Positions 32,114 to 45,078 are shown, counted from the stretch's first letter. The stretch is DNA of 64,000 nt from Poa pratensis (GCA_947311845.1 CAMZMU010000107.1:21694359-21758358), one strand, 5' to 3'. Numbers and translations are program-made. The notes: a model not told the origin generated them from the letters alone.

Positions 32114-33686
32114 ATGCCCGTACAACGGCTGCCCCTCCTCCTCAAGGTCGCCGCCGCGGCCGCCGCCGGCGCATTGGCCATCATCGCGGCGACGCGCCTC
32201 CTGCGAGATGACGCCGTATCCTCCCTCCGACGGGACATCCGCGATGCCGTCTCCGCCCTCGTCTCCAGCGACGATGACGGCGGCAACGCCGACCAGGAAG
32301 ACCACGACGCGCCGCCGCCGTCCGTGCTGATCACGGGGTTCAGGGCGCACGGGAAGAGCTCGCTCGTGAACACGGCGTGCCGCGCGCTCGCGGGCGAGGA
32401 GGGCCCGCTGCTGCTGCGCGCGGAGGCGTCGCCGCCGGGCGGCGGGTCCGACGGCACCAGGAAGCGGCTGAGGGTGAAGGCGGTGGTCTCCGGGACCGAC
32501 GGGGAGGTGGGGGGCGAGGAGGCGGTGGTGGATCTGCTGGACGCGCCGCCGCTCCCCGAGGCCTCCAGGCTGACGAGGGACGACATCACCACGGCGATCA
32601 GCGACGGGGAGCCGGAGTGCGTGGTGTTGGTGCTGCGCTGCGACGCGCCGGCCAAGGAGCGGAACGCGGCCGTCAAACGCCTGCCAGAGATCTCCGCCGC
32701 CGTCAGGGCGAAAGGTCAGTGGGCTACTGGGCTTCTTGAAGGTTCTAGAGCTTCTCCTGCGGCCTGTTTGTACGGCCGTGAAACTACAAGTGCGTGAATT
32801 AACCCCCTTCTTCGATTGCGGCCCAACCTATAAAATAGCTGCATTCAATCCATGGATCAAATGGCAGATAGCAGCATTCAATCCATGAAACTATCTCGGA
32901 TGCTAGAGGACACTACTCCTATGTCCTATATCTTGCAGATTAACAATAGCCGTATTCATGGCAGATTCTCGCAAAAAATGGTTTCATCTGATGATGTCAT
33001 TTTTTTTAGTGATTTGGGATGCATTTGTCTTGCCTTTACATGTATGCATCATGATGGTTTTAGATATGAACTTTCGTGGTTATCAGAAATTTGGAAATCT
33101 GATGATACACTTTATCAATATATAAACATGGAGGCTCTGCTGAATGCTATATTCTATATGCATACTTCCTTGCTATATTTATGTGGAGTTAACTGCGATA
33201 AGATGACCCTTTTAATCCAAAGTTGTCATGTTAGGTTTGATGTTGCAAACACTATCTAGAATATTTTGTTCGACATCTACAGAAAATCTTGCACCTGACC
33301 AGATTTGACTAAACCTCTGCTACCAAAGATGAATTAAATTCTTACTTGACATCTTTTGAACAGGGCTTAATTTGATCATTGTATTGACTTTTAAGAAGGC
33401 TATGAGATCGGTACGGCAAGCTGAAGAGCTTCTAAGAGAGGTTTCTTTCAGGGCCAGAACAGACTGTGTATACTTCATTGAGAACTACACTTGGAGCAAC
33501 AATGGGCCCAATCTTCTCCACCCTCCTGTGATCAAGAACGACTTTGCGACACATTTTACCGTGCTGACTATCATTCGGCAATGTCTTGAGTTCATCAAGC
33601 TAAACAGGAGTCAGTCCAAGGAGAAGAAAGAAGTCAAGCCGGGAAACCCACAGGCAGATGCTAAAACAAGTCCCAAAGTTTCATGA
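32114..33686 (+). CDS. P-loop NTPase with N-terminal membrane anchor (307 aa)
   Basis: Two exons, 32114-32714 and 33364-33686, joined in phase at a GT/AG intron. Residues about 8-28 form an alanine-rich hydrophobic segment (LLLKVAAAAAAGALAIIAAT), probably a signal anchor. A Walker A motif GFRAHGKSSLVNT lies at about residues 77-89. LLDAPPLPEAS may stand in the place of the Walker B/switch region, and CVVLVLRCDAPAKERNAAVK resembles the GTPase strand that precedes a base-recognition motif, but no NKxD is evident. The C-terminal third is helical and ends in a lysine-rich tail. It is probably a plant-specific GTPase-like protein at a membrane; substrate and process are unknown. It is convergent with the REX4-like gene, 402 bp apart. 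Confidence 0.8.
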
Positions 33687-34088
33687 GCCAAATGTAAGGC
33701 AATTCAAAGTTGTGCACATACGCGATCTGATTTGCGCAGGTACGATATTCTGCAGTATGATGTATCTTTAGCACCGACGTAGTCCGTCAAGCTGTACAAA
33801 ATGTACGTTCATTATATATGTGATGTTATAGGGAGGTCCTATGTGTATTGCCGGTTGAGCTGGTTCTGTCATTTTCCAGATACCATAAAGCAAGGTGGAA
33901 AGCCTCTAGCAATATATCATTTCTGTTAAACATGAATCATACAACTCTAGATCACCAATATTATACTCAATTCAACCATACATAGGTCCAAAGATAATTA
34001 GACATACATAATCATTATTACTACTATGGATGGAGTATGAAAAAACCAACATCAGTCGGTCCGTCCTTGTTCTCTTTAGCTCATCAAT
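33687..34088. other. Convergent 3' region, nothing else recognised
   Basis: AT-rich sequence between two convergent stop codons. No terminal repeats were found. Confidence 0.4.
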
Positions 34089-35926
34089 TTAGGGGTCCAG
34101 ACACCAGCAGTAGTAGTCCGATCCCGAAAGTGCCAGGAGTTCTTCTGGGCTCATCCTCTCCAGATCCCTCTGCCTCCAAGCTGGGTAGTTATTCTGCACC
34201 TCCCCTGAACCGGAGGCGTAGTCTCTCGGGTGAGCTTGTGATCTCATCCTGATATATAGCCTCATTGCTGCCACGCAGTCCTCATATGGATCCTGAATTC
34301 CAGTATGGACATCATACCTACAAATGGGATAGAAAAGGATCAATCTCTTCATCATTATGCAAAGACCGAACGGTGCAGAGAGATTGTGTAGGCCAGGTAG
34401 CAAGTGACATACCCAAGATACGCCTGTGCAAGGTACTTTAGTGTGTTACTCAGCTTGCTTGTTTTCATCAGTGGTGGGTACTTTGCAGTGTCCCTGCACA
34501 CCCAGAGATAATTTGTGTCAAGAAGAGAGTAAAAACCACTGCAGTTCCTGAACCATGCTAACTAAGCAAAGATATGTACCTGATCATGAATGTGGGGTAG
34601 TCCAGCCCTAGGCGCTCAAGGTCCTGTTCCACGCCATGGCCAACAAGGATCCTTGCCCTTCCATAGCTCCTTGGCCGTATCTTCCACAGCGGCTCGCCGT
34701 TGCAGAGGATATCCTGGATCCTCCTCTGCACAAGCTTCAGTGGCATGGCGTCCCTCAAATACTCTGGCCTTATTCCTGTGACTTCATACCTGAACAAATG
34801 GATCATTTTTCTTCTTCAGAAAACAGTTCATTCACATCTTTCACTTCTTGCCTAATCCAAACAATATGTTTCCTGTTCGATCACTTGTTACTAGGATTCT
34901 TGTTTTGGTGATCCATCAAGAGAAGGAAAAAACCAAACCAGTAGCTTTACCATCAATTGTAAACGCCACTGACATTCTGACAAAGACTAGTAGTTATAAG
35001 CAGAATCCAGTCCAAGGCAATGTCAGTCAGCTACCTGTAGTTAGTGACAGGCGCCGCAGGTTTCACATAGGTCTGGAAGATGATGGTCTCATCTTCTCCA
35101 ATAAGGCACACTCTCGCACAGAGGTCTAAGGATCCGTCGCTTCCTCCTCCAACCATCTTGCAGGCCATGGCGACTGCGCGTCCACCTGCGCTGCTCTTAG
35201 GCATCTGAGATACGAGAAAAGAAACGTCAGAATCTATTTTGCACATTTCCGTCCTGGAGCTGTAGCATGGCATTCAGTTCAGAAGAACTGTTGATGGAAC
35301 GGAGTGGAAAACACTACCGGAGCAGCACGGGAGTACTGGCAGGCGCTGCGGTGATATCTGGCGGCGGCCTGGCTGTCGAAGATGTTGAGGCAGATGCTGC
35401 AGCCGCGGGCGCTGAAGACGCGCGCGCACTCCACCTTGGGCATCGGCCCTTCATTGTCAAAGAGAGATCATCGTCAGAGCTGTCCTTGGGTGCCATCAGA
35501 GGTGTCTGTGCAGCGTTTTATTAGTTGCTGTAGTGCTTACCGATGAGGTGCTCCCTGAGTGACTCGAAGGAGCGGCAGTGCTTCCAGCACACGCCGCACT
35601 TGGGCTCGTGGACGGAGTGGTACGACACCTTCATGTGCTCCACCAGGTGCTCCATCTTGTTGTACTGCCTGAAGCACGCCGAGCATTTGTTCCTGCAGGT
35701 GTACACATGCTTCAGTTTCATAGCCGGATGATCTAGCCTCCCCAACGATAATTTGAAGGCCGGGAAAAGATTCTTATGAAGTTTCACGATTGCAAGCTAG
35801 CTAGGAATGGACTAGCACAATCGATCAAACTGAAGCTTTTTACTCATCGCATTCTGAACTTGACTGATGGTTAAACAAGAATGCTAAGTACCTCAAGGTC
35901 TCGGCGGCCTCCCTTCTGCTGTCCAT
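34089..35926 (-). CDS. REX4/ISG20-like exonuclease-fold protein with two C2H2 zinc fingers (335 aa), catalytic acids replaced
   Basis: Seven exons on the minus strand: 35892-35926, 35541-35692, 35318-35448, 35035-35204, 34580-34789, 34413-34493 and 34089-34317; all phases agree. After [12 protein letters not shown] come two zinc fingers: [18 protein letters not shown].. and [17 protein letters not shown]; a third partial Cys/His cluster ([11 protein letters not shown]) precedes the nuclease-fold domain. That domain has the REX4 layout, but the first motif, normally DCEMVG with D-x-E metal ligands, reads [10 protein letters not shown], so the aspartate and glutamate are alanine and lysine. The later ligand regions ([10 protein letters not shown] and [15 protein letters not shown]) keep their acids. 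Family knowledge: REX4 proteins trim RNA in the nucleus. Inference: this one is probably a non-catalytic nucleic-acid or protein binder. The coding sequence is intact, which argues for a retained function. Confidence 0.85.
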
Positions 35927-36007
35927 CTCGCGCTCCTGAGATTCCTGCGGATCGATCAAGATCTCTCAAATCTCGAGGTTGGCGAGGATGAGCGGTATGG
36001 GGGAGCC

Positions 36008-36015
36008 TATTTATA
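36008..36015 (-). promoter_or_regulatory. TATA box of the REX4-like gene
   Basis: On the minus strand CTATAAATAG lies about 80 bp upstream of the start codon at 35926, at a fitting distance for a short 5' leader. Confidence 0.6.
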
Positions 36016-37329
36016 GGCAGCGTCGAGTAGACACGAGAGATAGAACCTCCACGGGAAAGGCCCTTACACTGTCACTGCTCCATGCCGAGAGAACATGCGT
36101 GCAGTTTTCTCTAAGGCCGCATTAACATATCCGTATATCCGTGATACACTGCATAAACATCTGCAGCGAATTCTATGGGGCTGATGATTTGCAGAAGCCA
36201 GCTGAAATATGATTAGACATCGCGTATTCTCGTGTAAAGAGCCAAGACAGATACATAAATGCTAGTAGAACGTCCCAAATGATCATATTATTAATGCAAT
36301 TTGCCAGCTTTCATGGCATAACATGCACCACAACATCTCAGATTAGGCCTATAAGTTGTCGAATTTTGCCATGTTGAGCCAATTTATAAGCTGTTGTGCA
36401 AGTAGCTGCTAGAAAATGAGCGCATCGTTTGGCAAATCAAATTATAATCACACTAACTCCTGGAACAAAAACGATACACGTACATCAAGATTAGGTATTT
36501 CCTCTATCATCATATGTCTAACCAAGCCACGATTTTCTGGGTTTATTGCTAATTTAAGTTGCATCAGATCTTCTTATGTCTAAGCTGACATCCTAAGCCA
36601 TTCAAGACATGATTTTTTCTCTCTACAGAATATACCAAAGGAAAGCAACCAAACAGTAATATGCAAAAACAGTATGGGATTTATTTCCCTGTTTGTAAAT
36701 ACCTTGTACAGTTATTTTGGTTGAGGAATAAAGTTGCTGTGGGGCTTTTGCCTCACAGTTTTAGGTTAAAAAAAAAACAGTATGGGAACCCACTAGTACA
36801 CAACGAGTTTATGGACATGGGGTCAAAATCCTCATTGGCAACAGAGATATACTCTGTTGTTACAATCCTGTCATTGCTATAGAGACTCAAAGGAAACGAC
36901 TCACTAAACATGACGAAATACACATTGTCACCTTAGTGACCTACATTAGTTACAGACTAATCGGAAACAATACAAATAGGAAAAAAACGCCAACAACTCG
37001 GGCGTAGTGCACCGTCGATGGGGACCGCATCGTCATCATGACGGGCTCCTCCGTCTCACCTTTCCCTAAAAAGTATAAAAACTACATAAGTAAGCAAATT
37101 TAGAAACACAAAATATAAATATTGCTTAGTAACTAAAATCAAACTAGTACGTAGAAAAAATTTCTGAGATTTATTTGTTATTATCAGTTTAAGAATAGAA
37201 AATATGAGAGGACCTAGTTGGTAATCAGCCTGAATATAACATTCACACACATATACTTGAGTAACCGGATTCAAAGATAATACATTGTTGCCATCAGACA
37301 ATCAAAGTATATAATCACCTATATGTTCA
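36016..37329. other. Intergenic AT-rich region, nothing recognised
   Basis: No coding frame above about 80 codons, no transposon terminus and no RNA gene could be supported. Confidence 0.4.
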
Positions 37330-38928
37330 AATCATTCTAAGGAAAACAAATTGTTTTTTACAATTCTCAATGCTATATAATAGGAAGACAAACCTATTGA
37401 AGAACACACGCGTTGAACATTTATTTCAACGCAGCTCGGTGAAGATGTTGACGAAATCGATCCAATCAGTACCGCAACGAGCAACACCTCCGAGGATTGC
37501 ACACGTACATCTCGATGACTTCTCCTTCTTCTTGATCCAGCAAGCACGAAGGAGAAGTAGATGGGATCGCTTCCATCAGCACGACTGCGTGGTGGTGGAT
37601 ATGGTGGAGGTTTCCTGCGGCAGGTCTTCGCCAAGCGATGCACGAGAGGAGGAGGAGGTGTGGCAGGAGGGGGTGGCGGCTAGGGTTGGAGCACTTGGTG
37701 TGGCTCCCCCTCTCCTTTATATAGGCAGCAGGGCTGGGGGGGGGAGGGTGCGCCCCCATCCCCCCCCCCCCCAAGTTAGCCGCATTGGGCCTTGGGTTTG
37801 GTGCGGTTGGCCCACTAGGGTTTCTACACCACCCCTCGGTCCTTGTGGGACCTTGGAGACAGGTGGCCCCCACCGTGGGACCCTCCGGAACCTTCTAGAA
37901 CATTCGGACACTCTGCCGGAAAAATCCCGAACTTTTTCAGAACCCTGAAATCAACTTGCCATATATAAAACTTTATCTCCGAACTCTTCCGAAGCTCCTC
38001 GTGATGTCAAGGACCTCATCCGAGATTCCGAACAATATTATAACACCATTAATAAATTATCCTAGAGCTACTCTAGCGTTACCGAATGTTAAGTGTGTGT
38101 GACCCTACGGGTTCGAAAATGTGCGGATATGATCGAGACACCTCCCCGATCAATAACCATTAGAGCGAACATGATATCCATAATGACTCCCACTCATTCA
38201 ACGAAGATCTTTATTGGTTGAACCACTATGGCGTGGATTACAATGTCACGCGATATTTTACTTACCCGAGATTCGATCGTCGGTATCACTATACCTAGTT
38301 CAATCTCGTTACCGGTAAGTACTTTTTACTCGTTCCATAATACAACATTCTCTGTGACTAACTCATTAGTCACGTGCTTGCAAGCGTTACCGAATGTGTG
38401 TTACCAAGTGGGCCTAGAGTATATCTCTCCGACACACGGATGGACAAATCCCAGTCTTGATTATGTAATTCAACAAGTACTTTCTGAGATACCCGTAAGA
38501 CACCTTTATGATCACCCTGTCACGAAGCGACGATTGATGTCTCCAAAGTATTCTTCCGGTACCCGGGAATAACAAAATCTCATGGTCTAAGAAACATGAT
38601 ACTTGACAATGAAAGGCATGGCAATATAAACGTAATGAAACGATCAATATTGTTATGCTTATTTGGGTCTGTCCAACACATCATTCTGCTAATGACATGA
38701 TACTGTTAATTAATTAACAATCATGTTCATGGTCAGGAAACCATAACCGTCATTAATTAACGAGCTAGTCTAGTAGAGGCTTACTAGGGACGTGGTGTTG
38801 TTTATGTAACCACACATGTATTATGTTTCCGGTTAATACAATTATAGCATAGAAAATAAACATATATCATGAACACGTAAATATAATAATAACACTTTTA
38901 TTATTGCCTCTAGGGCATATTTTCAATA
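37330..38928 (-). mobile_element. Decayed LTR of the Angela/BARE/WIS Copia type
   Basis: Read on the minus strand, 38928 begins TATTGAAAATATGCCC and continues CTAGAGGCAATAATAAAA. This is the well-known opening of the Angela/BARE/WIS LTRs, with two G-to-A changes in the first six bases. A TATATAAAGG box at about 37713-37722 (minus strand) sits at the expected promoter position. No internal domain adjoins either side, so it is a solo or truncated LTR. The left boundary near 37330 is uncertain and no target duplication was found. Confidence 0.75.
37760..37772. repeat. Homopolymer run of 13 C
   Basis: Thirteen consecutive C at 37760-37772, just upstream of the LTR TATA box in transcript sense, together with a nearby run of G at 37735-37744. 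Such runs are error-prone in sequencing. Confidence 0.9.
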
Positions 38929-39446
38929 GTAAGCCCATGGAGTGGTGCATACGTGATCTGGCCATCGGCTACCTTGGTCTTGTGGTCCGCCTCGGTTCGT
39001 GGGCCTACCTAGTTAGGTATCCCCTCGATAGTTGGCTCGCTTGGAGTTGCGCGAGTCGAAGCCAAAGGAGAAGAATTAGTTGGTGGACTCCTCCTCCTCC
39101 ATTTGCCGCCAGCCTATGAGAGACCAAGGAGAGGGCCATGTAGGTCCTCATATATGCATCAAACACTACATGTGCCGCGGCGTCCAGTTGGGCTTCCGCT
39201 GCCAAGATGGTGACGGCCACAGTTTCATCCATGTCACTTCATGCGAGCATGTTAACCTAGCATTCGTCTGAGGCCAAGGAGAGAGCCCACGTCATTACCA
39301 TAACACGCTCCTCTTCCAACAACAACAAATCAGAGACCTCCTCCTCTGCATCCGACTAGTCGAAGGCAAGGTCAAGGGTTGAAAACTTCCCCAGGGGGCG
39401 AGAGCGATGATAGTGCATGCTCGGTAGGGTCCGGCGCGGTGGACGA
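38929..39446. other. Stretch with one unrecognised minus-strand frame
   Basis: The minus frame 39005-39232 (75 codons, starting MDETVAVTILAAEAQLDAA) has protein-like composition but no known domain and no clear promoter. It may be part of a transposon or a gene fragment. Confidence 0.3.
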
Positions 39447-39530
39447 TGATACATCTGAAATGTATCTATAATTTTTAATTGATCCATGCTATAATTATCA
39501 TTCTTACATACTTTTGGTAACAAATAAACT
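39447..39530 (+). repeat. Stub of an Athila-type LTR start
   Basis: TGATACATCTGAAATGTATC and the following TATAATTTTTAATTGATCC match, with C-to-T-type changes, the start of the LTR at 3162-8974 read on its sense strand (TGATACGTCTCAAACGTATC). Only about 80 bp are similar. Confidence 0.65.
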
Positions 39531-39974
39531 TGTCTAGTAACACACAAGTAAAGTGTTCAATTTTTTTTGACAATTGACTGTATATCATAATCATGATCAG
39601 CTATGAAGCGCTCATCACTCATCATGTAGTCGTAGAATTACTCCATGACATACAACTCAATACCTGCCTCCAAGACCCAAAACTTGGCCTCGGGTGCATC
39701 CGACATGTCCTGCCATTAGTAAAGGACTTATATGAGTCAACAATGTTCTCGCCAATAGCACTGAGAAGGGCAATAATGTTCTCGCCAAGAGCACCGAGAA
39801 GGTATTTATTTTTAAAATTTTCTTTCCTCCCAAGAGTGATCTCTCCCGCACGTCTGCCTTTAGAGGAGTTATAGCATCTCATGATTTCAAACAAAAGAAT
39901 TTCTCTTGTATGTGCTCTCTTATAATACACACACTTGAATGGATGAGCCCTCATATCAGCAAAAAAGGCAATAG

Positions 39975-40170
39975 AAGTAAATTGCTTATAATCAGATTTT
40001 TTGGATTGTTGAAAATATAAGCTTATTTTGAATTTATCCAGAAGTAAATTTCTTATAATTAAAATGTTGAAAATATAAGCCCCTAATTGCTGAAAATATA
40101 AGCCCCTAATTGGTTATAATTAGAAGTAAATTTCTCTTGTATTGCTTATTTTGAATTTATCCAGAAATAC
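39975..40170. repeat. Local direct repeats in AT-rich sequence
   Basis: GCTTATTTTGAATTTATCC occurs near 40021 and 40143, and GAAAATATAAGCCCCTAATT occurs twice between 40070 and 40115. The surrounding 39531-42046 shows no gene I can support. A motif GAAAAGGGGTCGCCCCAGAC near 40921 resembles repeat sequence seen in cereal genomes, but its element was not bounded. Confidence 0.6.
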
Positions 40171-42079
40171 GACAGACAAAACATAATTATAACATACATG
40201 ATAAATGGACACACATATCAAACAAGAAACCGTGGGTACGATCTAGTGGATAGGATAAGAATAACATGTCCAATCGATCTGCAAAACTAGTAGACAGAAA
40301 AATATGTACAATGCAGCGGAAGAAGAACCATTTGTGTTGGCGGTGTTGTCAGTAGAAGCCATGTCGCCGAAGATGTTGTTGATGTCAGGGAAGTAATCGT
40401 CAACGTTGGTGTTGGAGAATAACAACGTTGGTGTTGTACAATGCAGCCTCTTCTCGTACAAGATCACCATTAGAAGGGATCCAAATGCCTACCGCCCATC
40501 TCGCGGTGGACGCGGTAAGACGGGATGGGGAAGACGAGTGCAACGACACAATGCTTTGAAACCGGGTGGCCGTCTCATCTGTTGCTTTATGTGTCATTCG
40601 TCTCTCGAATGAGGGACAACCTGTTTTATCGACAAAACAATCGGAATCGATTAGTCTAAAGTCAAAACCGAACAGTCTAAGAGACGGCTTGGTCTCTCTT
40701 CACTAGCCCGTGCGACAAAGGCATTATTGTTTCGTCTTCCATGAATGCAAAAAACATTTTACCTTCTTTGCGACCGTTCAGATTTATCGAGTCATATTTG
40801 GCAAAAAAGAAGACAATGTGTACATGTTGCATAGGTACTACGTTGGCTCGGCTCTTTCACGAATCACGATGTGGGCGGTGGAGGAGCATGCGTAGATGTC
40901 CTCTTTTCATGCTTTTTTTCGAAAAGGGGTCGCCCCAGACTCTGCATCGATTGATGCATGCGGCTTTTATTAAATTTTATTAAAGTTCAGGTCTTACAAA
41001 AGATTACATCATGGGTCACACAGGATTGATACATGTATCAACCATCTAAAAAACAAGGACAACATGAAATGGCACTGCATCAACATGATATCCTAAGATC
41101 AAAACGCCAGCTGAACCGGTTGTACAAATCACGTGCAACCAATTCCAGCTGGTTGCACCCAATATCCAAAGCGCCTCGCTTTTCCGTTGACTGTAGGTAG
41201 GACCACATACGGATCTAGTGGGTAGCCATTGGTATTACCTGCATAAAGGAAGATGATTTTGCATTGTTAAAGATATAATCATTGCGTATGTTCCAGATAG
41301 CCCATAGTAAAGCACATACACCAACTCGAATTTGCACTTTCTATTTTTATCAACTCCGCTTAATCAGTTTCCAAACAAATTATCTATACTAGTCGAGCGT
41401 TTAAGAGTCCTCTTTTCATGCTAATACAAATGGTATAGGATACTCTCTTATAATGAGGTCCAGCTCCCTACAAAAAACAATGGATGATTAAATTTTAGTC
41501 CCCCTCTTACCATGAATGAATGAGCCAATTGGGCCGTTCTGATTTTTTGTTAGGGATTATTGTTTAATTTTAGTGGGCTAACCCAATAATTCCAACATGT
41601 GACATGTAATCTGATTTGCGATCGGGTTGACCGATGTCTCTCCTTTTGTTTTTTCCCTCTTTTATGAGATTTACTTCCAAGCTTCGCAATAAATATGGCT
41701 ATGTGTATCAATTGGAACATAAGTCGGGTTCCTCCTTTTCAAAAGAAACGTGTCTTTACCAATTTGTTGCATTTGATGTCATAATTGGGTAACCTCGTAC
41801 TTGGATGATTTCAGAATAAAATCATTCATTCGCATAACACGCGGCTTTAATTTGAAACTAAAGGTAGCACCTATGGAGGATAAGGCCAACTGAAACAACT
41901 TGAAAATACCCCTCCTGTCACTACTACACTGCCGACCAGATAACCTTAATTCGACGGATATTTCGACGTCAACAAATAATGACACAACATCGAAAAAAGA
42001 AAAACAAATAATGGCACAGTATATACCATATATAGCAATAACCCCTTTACACTAGTGGAAAACGAGCCATCGGTTCGGC

Positions 42080-42345
42080 CCTTTAGTCCCGGTTCCATTA
42101 TGAACCCGGACTAATGGGGGCACTAGTCCCGGCTCAAATGGATAGGAAGCCAGCCAGCTCCAGTCCCGGTTCGAACGGGACCTTTAGTCCCGGTTCGTGA
42201 TACGAACCGGGACTAAAGGGTCACGGCAGGCGGCCGCAGAGGTGGGCCAACACGAGCACCCTTTAGTACCGGTTCGTATCACGAACCGGTACTAAAGATG
42301 GACCTTTAGTACCGGTTCGTGATACGAACCGGTACTAAAGGTATC
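42080..42345. repeat. Left subterminal repeats of the CACTA element
   Basis: Several inverted pairs of the type CTTTAGTACCGGTTCG / CGAACCGGTACTAAAG occur with only GTATC or TGATA between the arms, in particular around 42179-42219, 42262-42297 and 42302-42341. In En/Spm elements such motifs bind the TnpA-type protein. Confidence 0.85.
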
Positions 42346-42654
42346 CCTGCATCATCTTCCACCCCAAGCCAGCCAGCTTCATTTTTCCAGCTCGAGTTCA
42401 TCTCCATTTTCTCCTCCGTCCATATTTTTTTCCACCATTTGTCAATATTGACGGCGCCCCATCTATCCAAGGGTTAGCAACTTCATCCTTTCTTCCGGCG
42501 TTGCTACTTTAGCTCATTTAGCTCATTTCATTTTTCTAGTGCTAGCTAGGTGTTTGATGAAATGCCTAAGTTAGGGATTTCATTTGTTTTATATGCAATT
42601 TGAGCTCAAACTAAATTATGATTTGTGGGTTTTCGATATACTTATATAATGCAG

Positions 42655-45025
42655 ATGAACCGACAATGGATGTACGGTGACCGACGCTGTCCCGAGTTCA
42701 TTAGTAGCATGCATAATTTTCTCCACATAGCTGAGGCAAACAAGCGGTCGAATGGTTTTATTTGTTTTCCATGTAGCGCCTGTAAGAATACGATGGATTA
42801 CTCTACCTCAGAAACCCTTCACGTCCACCTGTTGCAGTCCGGTTTCATGCCCGGCTATAATTGTTGGACCAAGCACGGAGAAAGTGGGGTTATAATGGAA
42901 GACAATGAAGAAGAAAAGGATAATGAGAACTATCCTATGTTCACTGAACATGGTGGTACTACAATGGGGGAAGACGAGGATGAAGAAGAGCCCATTGTTG
43001 ATGAGCCCGATGATGATCTTTGTCGGGCCATTCTTGATGCGAAGATAAACTGCGGAAGTGAAAACGAGAGGTTGAAGTTGGAGAGAATGTTAGAGGATCA
43101 CAACAAATTGTTGTACCCAAATTGCGAAGATGGCCAGAAAAAGCTAGGTACCACACTGGAATTGCTGCAATGGAAGGCAGAGAATGGTACATCTGACAAG
43201 AGATTTGAAAAGTTGCTGAAAATATTAAAGAAGATGCTTCCAAGGGATAACGTATTGGCCGCCAGTACGTACGATGCAAAGAAGGTTGTCTGCCCTCTGG
43301 GATTAGAGGTGCAGAAGATACATGCATGTATCAATGACTGCATCCTCTACCGCGGCGAGGAGTACGAGAATTTGAATGCATGCCCGGTATGCGGTGCATT
43401 GCGGTATAAGGTCAGACGAGATGACCCTGGTGATGTTGAGGGCGAGCCGCACCCCAGGAAGAGGTTTCCTGCCAAGGTGATGTGGTATGCTCCTATAATA
43501 CCACGGTTGAAACGTTTGTTCCAAAACAAAGAGCATGCCAAGTTGTTGCGATGGCACAAAGAAGACCGTAAGAAAGACGTGATGCTGAGACACCCCGCTG
43601 ATGGGTCGCAATGGAGAAAAATCGACAGAGAGTTCCCGACATTTTCAGATGACGCAAGGAACTAAAGATTTGGTCTAAGTACATATGGCTTTAATCCTTT
43701 CGGGGAGCAGAGCTCCAGTCATAGCACCTGGCCTGTGACTCTATGTATCTATAACCTTCCTCCTTGGTTGTGCATGAAGCAGAAGCTCATTATGATGCCA
43801 GTGCTCATCCAAGGCCCGAAGCAACCCGGCAACGACATTGATGTGTACCTGAGGCCATTGGTTGAAAAACTTTTACAGTTGTGGCGTGACGAAGGTGTAC
43901 CTGTGTGGGATGAGTACGAACAAAAGGAATTTGACCTACGAGCGTTGTTGTTTGTAACCATCAATGATTGGCCTGCTCTTAGTAACATTTCGTCAGGACA
44001 GTCAAACAAGGGATACAATGCATGCACGCACTGTTTAGGTGAGACTGAAAGTATATATTTGACAAACAAGAATGTGTACCCGGGGCATCGTCGATTTCTT
44101 GGAAAACAGCATCCCGTAAGAAAGTAAGGCAAGCATTTCAAAGGTGAGGCAGATCACCGGACGAAGCCTACCGCCCTACTGGGGATGTTATATATATGAT
44201 ATGGTTAAGGATTTAAAAGTAATCTTTGGAAAGGGTCTTGGCGGACAATCTGTTTCGAATGACGCTGACGGACACGTGCCCATGTGGAAGAAGAAATCTA
44301 TATTTTGGGAGCTACCCTATTGGAAAATCCTAGAGGTTCACTCTGCAATCGATGTGATGCACGTGACGAAAAATCTTGTTGGAGAACAGCTATACTTGTT
44401 GGCCAAGCAACCATCTTCGACTATATTGACTTTTCAAGAGTACGAGATAAATGAGAATACATTTTACACGACCGACCAAGATAAAAAGAGCACCAACCAA
44501 AACAATGGTGTCCGCGTTGATGCAACAAACAACAATGGGCAAAAGGACACATATTATGGTTACATAGAGCACATATGGGAACTTGACTATGGACCTTCTT
44601 TTAAGATCCGTTTGTTCTGGTGCAAATGGTTCAACCTGACAGGCGGGGTACAGGTAGACCCGTAGTACGGAATTACTACAGTGGATCTCAAGAATCTTGG
44701 GTACCACACCAAACCATTCGTCCTAGCCAGTGAAGTGGCTCAGGTTTTCTATGTGAAGGACATGTCTACCAAACCGAAAAAAAGAAAAGATAAGCAAGCG
44801 AATACATCATACGATGAGCCAAAGCGCTACATAGTTCTTTCAGGGAAAAGAAACATCGTGTGAGTGGGGGATAGGACAGACATGTCAGAAGATTACAATA
44901 AGTTTCATGAAATTTCGCCATTCACAGTGAAAACTGACCCAAGCATCGTGTTAAATGATGAAGATTGTCCATGGTTATGGCGCAATCAGAAGAAAGGGAT
45001 ACACACGAAGAAGAAGTTTATTTAA
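42655..45025 (+). pseudogene. CACTA Tnp2-like transposase, decayed and internally deleted
   Basis: The start MNRQWMYGDRRCPEFI follows a good acceptor site (ATAATGCAG) after a leader intron. The transposase-associated N-terminal domain has FICFPCSACKN and the Tnp2 region has CINDCILYRGEEYENLNACPVCG. The frame is stopped by TAA at 43663, then continues in the same frame through QGPKQPGNDIDVYLRPLV up to HPVRK. A second stop and frame shift follow near 44125. From about 44390 the sequence jumps to a C-terminal DUF4216-like domain (GVRVDATNNNGQKDTYYG and later TTVDLKNLGYHTKPFVLA), so the second half of Tnp2 and DUF4218 are missing. Tnp2 would cut and join the element ends; this copy cannot. Confidence 0.85.
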
Positions 45026-45078
45026 CTGTGTTCTGAAACTCAGAAGAAAACTCTGATTTTTGGTTCTAAAAACTCCAA

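Noticed and set aside
32000..32676. 219-codon minus frame
   Set aside because: Antisense to exon 1 of the P-loop gene; serine/alanine-rich with no recognisable domain.
42080..42345. Possible microRNA precursors
   Set aside because: The hairpins are the normal subterminal repeats of CACTA elements; without small-RNA data there is no reason to call a microRNA gene.
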